Positions 28,101 to 37,100 of a stretch of DNA of 64,000 nt are shown here, in pieces. Source of the stretch: Centropus unirufus. Lineage: Eukaryota > Chordata > Aves > Cuculiformes > Centropidae. Within the stretch, counting starts at the first letter, position 1; each line of letters opens with the position of its first letter. Made by a program: the position numbers and the translations under genes. The notes under the pieces were generated by a model, which did no database searches, was not told the DNA's origin, and was given only the letters and a program-made list of their open reading frames with translations. The stretch lies in NCBI GenBank assembly GCA_013397695.1, contig VYZI01000351.1, positions 685,057 through 749,056 of the forward strand, read 5' to 3'.

Positions 28101-31100
28101 AAGAAGGACAACACACTAAGCAGAGGTAATGTCTCATTTCTCCTTCCCTGTTGCTAGAGTCTGGGTGGGAACACTTCTGTTTTTAGAGGGGTATGTGTGG
28201 CCAAGGATGCTGTGAGCTGGCTGTCAGCCCCATTTCCTGGACCTTGGCGTGTGGTGTTTGCCTGTGCAGGGCTGGTTCTGGTGTTACCAGCACCCGTAGA
28301 GCTCCCCTTCATAGTGGTGCATTGGGCAGAGCTGGACATCAGTCAGGATGCCTTTGTGCCTGGGAAGACACTGAGCATGGTCTGGGACTACAACTTCTGA
28401 GAGAGCTGGCCAGCTAGCAGCCTGGGGCATGCTGAGGAAGCCCTCCAGATCCTGCAGGGTCTCCACTTCACCTGTGCTGTGGTGTACGTCTGGGGCAGCT
28501 CCGCAGCTGCCAGACATGTACCTCTCTTCTTCCCGTGGGGCTACCCCTTGTTACGGCTCAGTGACGCACCCAAGCTCCCCAAGCCTGTGTCGTGCCACGC
28601 AGGGAGCAGCAGCACAGCTATCCCAGGTGGGATCAATGGCGAGACAGGTGGAGTGGAGATACTTGGGGTTTAAACAATTGCCATATGTGGTGTCACTGGG
28701 TGGAAGAGGGATGCGAGGAGCAGGATTTATGCAGGGTGGGGACAAAGCAGGAATTGCAGCGGCCTCAGTGCAAGGACATCTATGTCAGGGCTGCTGAGTG
28801 GCCCTTTCACTGCCCATTCCTGCACAGCAGCTGCTGGGCTGTGCACTGCCCTTCCCGCTTCACCGCTCCACAGCAAACACTCCCCACTAGGGCAGGCAGG
28901 GTAGCTCCATGTGGATCCAGGCAACAGGCAGCCAGGTAGAAGCTGCAGAGGTCACAGATCTCCAAGGCTGGGACAGATCTTGGAGAGTGGCAGCCTCCAC
29001 ACCTCTTGTGGCTTTTTGCCACTTACAAAAGGTGGGAGTTTGTGCCCACTTTTCCTTCTATAGGAGAAATGAAGAAGGTCTGGGAAGTAGAGATGCACAC
29101 GCTACAGGAGATGGAAGTGTCATGCTTATAATTTTGCTTTAAAAGTGTTATCCACTATCCTGTTCTTTGCACTTGCTGAGGTGCTGAGTGTTTTCCCAGT
29201 CCTTAATCTAGAGATGTTTGCACCTTTTGTCTCACATCCTCATTAGTGGCTTCCATTCCATCTCTGCTAACAAAGTGAAAAAAATAGAAGGATCTATAAC
29301 CACTTGACTGAAAAAGCCCTTTCCTTCCCAGTTACACATTTTCAGTCTCATGCCCAGTGAATTTCAAGGTTTCAGGCTGTGCAGAGTCAAAACAGACCAA
29401 GGGAGACAACAATTCACATTGAACAAGGAGTTTCAAGCCCTGTCTCCAGGCTGCCAGCACCAAGATGGTCTCTGCAAGGAGTCGTTTCACCCACTGGAGC
29501 ACGGAGCTGCCTGACACTGCAGCTGCCCCAGCGATGAGTCTGAAAGATGACCCAGGGGCACACAGGGCTGTACAGGCCATCGCAGAGCATCGTGATGCAG
29601 GAGTGGCCCTGTGCTGATCCTGTTCTTGCACCCTCTTGAATCCCTGTTAAAACACCCTTGAGAGACTTCAAGCACTCCTTTAAGTACTTAGAGAAGTCCT
29701 CACTGGCCACCCAGAAGGCCATAAACACCATCAATGCAAAACCACTGAGCTCTCTAAGGGTGGGAACACCAGCTCAGTGTTCCTGGGGAAAGCAAAACTC
29801 TTCCCCACATGGAGAGCATCTCTGCAGGCAGGTCTCAGTTTGGGTGCCCCAACTAAGCCTCTGTGTCTCTCTCTTTTGTGCTTCACAGTGAAGGATCTGG
29901 ACACCGAGAAGTACTTCCACTTGGTAAGTACCCCACTTACTGGGCTGGTGGGCTGCGTGACAAGGGCTCCAGGGACCCCTCTCCCCTCCTGCCCACCCAG
30001 GGGAGCAGAGCTCGGGAAGCAGAGCTGTTGCTGCAGGACGCCCTGGCTGCAGCGTGGCACCCGTGCATCGGGGCTGCCTCACAGCGGCAGCTCTGCTCCC
30101 CCAGGCCTATTTTCCTACCATGGAAGCGAGGATGCTGGTGGAGTGTGGGCAGGCAGCATGGCCCAGCCCAGGGGGGCAGTGCAATGCTGGAGGATGGGCT
30201 CCCTGCAGCAGTGGAAGGGTGCGGGCTCCTGTGTCTTTTGGCATATTTCACTTGTATGATGGCCACCCATTAGGAGACAACATAAGATGTTGCTTTCATC
30301 CCTGCAAATAGGTGCTGGGCAGGCCGTTTTGTCTCTGGCAGCAGGTGGTCGCTGCCACACTGGGGCAAGAAACCCTGGGCTGTGGTGAGCCCTTAGCCGA
30401 GCAGGAGGCACATGTTGTCCTCTGCTACCAGGCTGGCTGTCGGGGAGATGTCCCCCTGGAAAGTGGAGGGGGCAAAGGGGTGGTGGGTCAGGCTGTGCGC
30501 AGTGATCTTGTGTCTCTCCTGCACTTAAGCCTCTGGATCCTGGGGTTTTTTTCTGTGTATGTGATGAAAGAGGAGAAAATCTTCTCAGCCTTGCTGATAT
30601 TAACTTAATTCATCTCCATGGGCTGGAATGTCAGATGTGATGAACAAGCTGGATCAGGGCTCGTTAGTTTTCTTCAGAGAGGTGCAGAAAGGTTATCTGT
30701 AGACAAGCTTTAGTACTGTGGGATGTAATAAAATATTACCAGCATGGCAAAATAATTGTTGTGCCTAATCTAGCTGTCAGCAGCCACAGAGAGTTCAGGA
30801 GCACGGTCAGAGCGAGGCACAGCACCGCCAGTGGCACCCTGCGCAGCCTTGGTCAAGTTACCTACTGGGAGCTCGTGGCATGCCGCCTGCTTCCCAGGGC
30901 TGGGGAGATTTATTAGTTCCTGCTTGTGGGCCATGCTGGAAGTACAAAGTGCTAAACGGTGCTAAAAGGTGTTATGAAAAAAAAAAAAAAAGTGTTATGG
31001 ACAACAGTTTTTTACAGCCAGATTTTTCTTCCTCTGCCTAAGTTTCCATGCTCAAATAGAGTACAAATACACAATGCACGCTCGCACGTGCACTCCTGCC

Positions 31101-34100
31101 CAAGTACACGCAGAGCAAGGAGGGAGAAAGGATGGGAAACAGTGTGCATATGTGAAACAATGCCAGGATGGATTTAAATGGCTTGCTAGGGCACATAGAG
31201 CAGTAATTAACTGACTTGACCGGTAGAATGTTTATTTTTGTTTTTAAAAAAGCCTGGGTAGGAGTATTGGCTGATTGTTCTTGCACCATTTCCAAATCTA
31301 AGAAAAGCTGATTTCTGTGGAAGCCTTGGGCATTGCTCCTGGGAACCTAAACTGCAGCCACACAGGAGTGCTGCACAGAGTCCAGGAAGGCGAGCAGACG
31401 GACATGCAAAGTGAGATTGATTGTTTCATTTTCTTTGTCTAGCTTGAGAGAGGCAATAAAGAGCACAGGAGAAACAAATGTCAGAAAAACTGAGTATTAT
31501 GACTTACTTTTTAAAGCCATATAAGGGTGTATTTATAAGACATAACTGCTTTTTAATTGAATTTTGTATGCAGCTGAAATTCTATACTTGAAGGAAAATT
31601 CAGTGTGACGCTTGCAGAGAGGAGCGCTCTGAACATGTGTTTTATATCGGACCAGGTTCTTCCAACCGATGAATCAATTGAACATAAGAAGTCCCACAGA
31701 CAGAGCCATAGAAAGAAAGTCCTCCCGGAGATCTACCTGACCAGGCTGCTCTCCACAAAGGTAGGAGACGGGATGCCCTCTGTGGCAGGTGGAATTATTG
31801 TTTGCAGTTTGTTGCAAGAAGTTTGATCTAGGGCGGAAGCACTGTGGAAGCTCTAGGGAAGAAGTCACTCTTGAGAGTCTGTGGGACTCTTCTTTCCTAG
31901 ATGGTTGGAACATGTTTAGCGAGGCTGCCAGGCACCGCTGGTTTCTTGGGTTCCCTCCAGCTTTCCAGCTCACCCTCAGAGAAGCTGTGCCGCTGCCTGA
32001 AGCCCCACAAGATCTCCCCAGGCTGGCGTGGGTTCTGTGCACATGAAAGGGATGTTGAGAGCCTCAGGGCTTGTGATGCACGGTTCAGATCTGAACCCAT
32101 CTTCCCAGTGAGAGATCCTGCTGGAAAAAGAGATGGAGATGCTTAGCTTTGGGAGCAGAAGGAAGGCCTGTGCGATCTCAGTTCAGATTTGAACTTCCTC
32201 ACGCTCTGTGAGTGCTCAGCTCCAGCAGTTGGGCTCCCAGCCCATCTTTAATCCCAGCATGGTGCCTCACTGGAGCAGAGATCACAAGAATGGCCAGCAG
32301 TCTCCAGTCTTCTTTGTATTTACTGTGCAGAACAATCACAGATGTGAAATCTAGCAGTAAGAAAGAAAATCTTGATGCCAAAAGAAATTAAACCCAAATG
32401 CAAGCTAATTATATCACTATGCACAAATAAACCTTTCCCTCCCTGCTTTGGCATCCCCTGTCTCTTCTGATTTATCCAACTGGCAGCAAAGGATTTCCCC
32501 TTGCGCGCAGCAGGCACAGCCCCTCATGCTGGTTTTCTGGGATCAGATGACAATGCTTTGCTCAGTCTCCATCGTGTGTACTTGTCCCACAGGGCACTCT
32601 GCAGAAGTTCCTGGACGACTTGTTCAAAGCCATTCTCAGTATCCGAGATGATAAACCACCTGTGGCCGTGAAGTATTTCTTTGACTTCCTAGAGGAGCAA
32701 GCAGAGAAAAGAGGGATCACAGACCCTGACACTATACACATCTGGAAGACCAACAGGTTTGGAAAAGGAAATCTTTCTTTCTTTCTTTCTTTCCTTCCAG
32801 GCATGAGCTGTAAAGCCTTGGTGTCTTGGACATTAGGTTGCTAAAAGTAGAAGAGCAACCTGGAAAATAGGAGGGGTGGTGAGAGGATGGCAAAAGATGA
32901 GACCAAACACAGGCTTGGAGAACTTGGAACAAAGACAGAGCTCATGGGAGTGGAGAGCTGGAAGAGGAGGCATAGGCAGATATAGGGCAGAAGGAAATGG
33001 CACACTACAGAAAGGGGACGAGATGACAGGAGGCAGCAATGGTGTTAGCCGCAAGCACTGGAGAAAAGAGTCCAAATCATGTCAGGTCTTAAAACATCAT
33101 GGAGATTTTAAAAACCAGCCTATTTGGCTCCTTTTCATTTGTTTTCTGGCTTTTCAGCCCTTGGGGGCACTTATCTCTGTAACCAAGTGGCGACTCCAGG
33201 GTATTCACTGGACTCCAGGAGCCGGTGCTGTGGCAGCAGCATGTTGGCAGGCGCTGCAGCACTGAGACCAACCAAGAGCAGTGCTGAGGGATGTGATGAG
33301 CTACAGGAATGGGGCAGGGGTATCAAAGAGAAGAGGGGAAATAGCAGGGGAGAAACCAGGAGGTTTTAACTGGGGAAAGCAGAGAGCTTGAAGGAAGTGT
33401 CAAGGAGAGAAGGCCACTGCTCCCGAGGCTGCAAGGACAGTCATTGTTTTGAGCCCACCTTGTGAAAAATAGAAACAATTTTGGCTGGGATGACAGACAT
33501 ACAGCCACAGCCACTGAGCTGCAGATTTGCCTACCCTTCATTACCTTTAATTGCCAGTAGAGCAAAGACTTATAGTGGCTTTCACTCCTCAGCTGCTGGG
33601 GCGGGATGGGAGGAAGGGCAAGCAATATACTGAAACTGCATTGGGGCCAAATGAACACTGAAAAAATTGGCAGAGAAAATGATGAGAGAGCAGAAAAAAG
33701 ACACATGAAGTGCATTTCATGGGCCAGGCTTACCATCAGAACCAGATGACGGTTACTGTTGGGAAAGACAGAAAAGGAGCTGACACTATTGGTTGAAAAA
33801 CCAGCATGTGAGAAAGGCTGATTTGAGAACCCCATGCAGGGAAACCTGTGAGTGTCTCTCCTGGACCGCCGCTGGCTCAGAGAGCTGCTGAAGGAGCAAG
33901 GGTATACACTCACCTAGACAAGGCTGTACCCAAAGTGTCCTGTCTGTGCCATGTGATTCAGTAGGAAGAAAGATCTCCTAAGGGTGAAGATGAGTGCAAT
34001 TCTTGCCCTTCTAGGTAGGTAGAGGGCCATATACTACCAGGATGTGATTAAATATCAGAATCACAACCCGGGTTCTCATTTTCTTCCTCTGTTACTACTG

Positions 34101-37100
34101 ACTTTCTATAATCATCTTTCCTGCATTTCCTCCCCTCTCCCTCTGGATTACAAAAATTTACCTAGTGTGTGTTCCTGGCTTATTTCCTTCACAGTCTACC
34201 TCTGAGGTTTTGGGTCAACATCCTGAAGAACCCCCAGTTCGTCTTCGACATTGACAAGACAGACCACATCGATGCCTGTCTCTCTGTGATAGCCCAGGCC
34301 TTCATTGATGCCTGCTCCCTGTCTGACCTGCAGCTGGGCAAGGTACCATCCAGAGGGGACGTCTTGCTCCTGCTTGGGCAGTCATAGACACAGACCAGTA
34401 TGGGTGGGAAGGGACTGTCACAGGTCACTCAGTCCAGCTTTCCCCAGCAGCAGAGCTGACTATGAGCCACTTGCTCAGGTTCTCACAATTGAGTTTTTTT
34501 CTGTCTCCAAGACTGAGTGTTCGCCTGTCTTCCCTCTCCATTTTGTTCAGGCCTGAGCTTAAAATTTGCACCACTCCTGTCACAAACAGTGGTCGGGGAG
34601 TGGGAACAAATGGTCACAGGCAGGATGGACAAAGGGTCAAGTCCCCAGTCCAGAAAGCTCAGAGGTTGGAGACCCAGCCACTGGCTCCGTGTTACCCAGT
34701 GGCCATATGGATTGTCCCATGGTCCCAGGAGAGCACCCAGCTTACTCAGGCCAGCGTCTGTAGCACTTCTTGACAGGCCTGAGCTGGTCTGTGAGCCAAT
34801 TGATATTTTCTGTTGTTAGATTGGGCAGGGGCATAATGTCCCAGGGCAAGCACAGGGGGTGTCAGCTCTGCTCTGGGCACAGACGCTGGACACGGGGCAG
34901 GCTCAGTGCAGGAGCGCAGCTCCCTCAGTCAGGGCTGGTTTAGGGGAAAGCATTAATCTAACAATCCCGAAAGAGCAGCTGAGAGACAACGTAAAATCCC
35001 AGTGGCAGGATGAAAAATGATGCAGCTTCAGGTGAAGCTTTCATCATTGCTGTCAGGGGTTTCTGCACAGCCTAGAAGAGCCCTGAGAAGCTCAGGAGGT
35101 GAGCTGAGCCTTTGCAAACACTGTCCATGCGGGCAGCACAGACCCAGTCCGGCTCAGCTGAAGGTGTGGGAACTGCCCAGGGCCTTCCCATGGACACCAT
35201 CCATCAGCACGTGGGAGGCACTTTGGCAGGCAGAGCTGTAGCCGTGCCCGTGGAGCACTTGGTGCTCCCCTCTGGTGGCGGTGTCTCCATCACCTGCTGG
35301 CCACGTCCAGCATGTGGTCAGAGCTGGGCAGACTCAGCATGTCCACCTGGAAAGCTAAGCTTGCTCCAAACAAATGCAAGGCTGCACTGGCCAGGTCTCC
35401 TCTCCCGCCATTAAAGCTCCACGCACCATTCTGCAGGGCTGGAAGACAGCAAGACATCCAGCACGCATGTTTTCTGTTCTCCCACTGGCTTGGCTGAGTG
35501 CGGTGTTGACATTTGGAACTTCCTGACATAAATAAGTTTTATTAAGAAGTGCCGTAAATCGTCCCCCACCACCTACCTCCCCCCGCCCCAGAGGCTGGCG
35601 GCAGCGCAGTGTGTGACGTAGAGGAGACCCTACAGAGAGAGGGGTGGGAGGCAGGCACTGCTCAGTGCATCCCCCTGACTGAGAGCAACAGGAAGCCTTC
35701 CCTGGGAGAGGTTAATACTGGAAGAAGATCTAATGGGCACTTGATTTTTTGTTTGTTTGGGTTTCAGACTTTTTTTTTTTGCATGTGTTACGAAACATCT
35801 ACAATTTGTCCTTGTTGAGCTGTGGATGAGGGGAAGAGGGGTCAGCTGGAGTCAGACAGCAGATGGAAACATTTTCAGGAATACAATAGCATAAGTGAAG
35901 GAATTGTTGAGTAATGTGGGAAGAATAAATCCTCAGCATAAAAATCAACAGGCATATACGTGCAGTATGTTAAATGTTTTCCAGGCTGGATTCTTCCCCA
36001 GGTTAAAGCATATTGCTCTTAATACTGCAGATGTGAGGACAGGCTCAAGCTCCATACATCTACAGTGCATACCCAGTACCCATCTTTTCATAGTACAGAC
36101 AAATCAGATACAAATTAAAAAATAATTTGCAAAAAGAGGCAGAGGCAGCCTGGGTTTCTTTTGTGTTTCCAAGGGAAAAAAAAAATTTGTTGTGAGCAGG
36201 CTCTGTAACTTGGCTGTATTCCTATAATGCCTTGTCAGTGGGTTTGAAAATAAACTGCTGTGGGATCTGGTGCCACAGCCTGGTGCCCATTTCCCATTTC
36301 CCCTGCAGCATTAGCCATGCTACATATTGCAGCAGCAGATTGCAGTTACCCAGGGCTTCCTTATTTACTGCCTGATACAGCTGAAGATGCTGCCTCCACA
36401 GCTAGAGCCCTGCCGGGCTTGTCTCCTCGGAAGATCCTCCCTCCCCTCTCCACCTGTCAGAGCATCAGGGAGCAGTCCTGCACTCCAGTGTTGGGAGAGT
36501 GGGACGCATTGATCTATTCCCCTCTGTGTCCCAGAGCCTGGAGCTGTTTCCCTTTGGGATACAACTCTAGGCCAGTCAGCCAAGTTCATTCCTGGGGTAA
36601 TGATATCAGCAGGGCAGGATTGCCTTGAGGTTAAAATCATTCATGCTTGTGTTTGCAAAGAGTGCAGGTAGGGTTATGCTTTCTCTGGTACAACCCTGTG
36701 GTGTGGCTGGGGGGTTAAGGCTTCACTGTCCAAGCTGACATTAATCAAGAGAATTCAGTATTTTCTGTTAATTACTTCACATGCACTCAATATAGGCCAG
36801 GCAGCCTGGGTTAGCCAATGCAAAATAAATCAAAGCTACATAAAAAATCTAAGAGCAACATTTCAACTGACAAAGTTCAGCTTGTAAGAGAGCTTTGTTC
36901 TTCAGTTTAAATCAAGCTGGCTGCTCAAGAGATCCAAGTAAATGCATGCAGAAGCCCTTCCCTTGTTACCAATTTCCACACGCAGAGCCATGGAGCACAA
37001 GTGTTTCATCTAACACAGTCATTCTGCACTCATCTGCAGAGCATCACCTGGCAGCAAGCCACCTCGCCTGACCCTGTGCATGCTTTTTAGCTTGCCCTTG

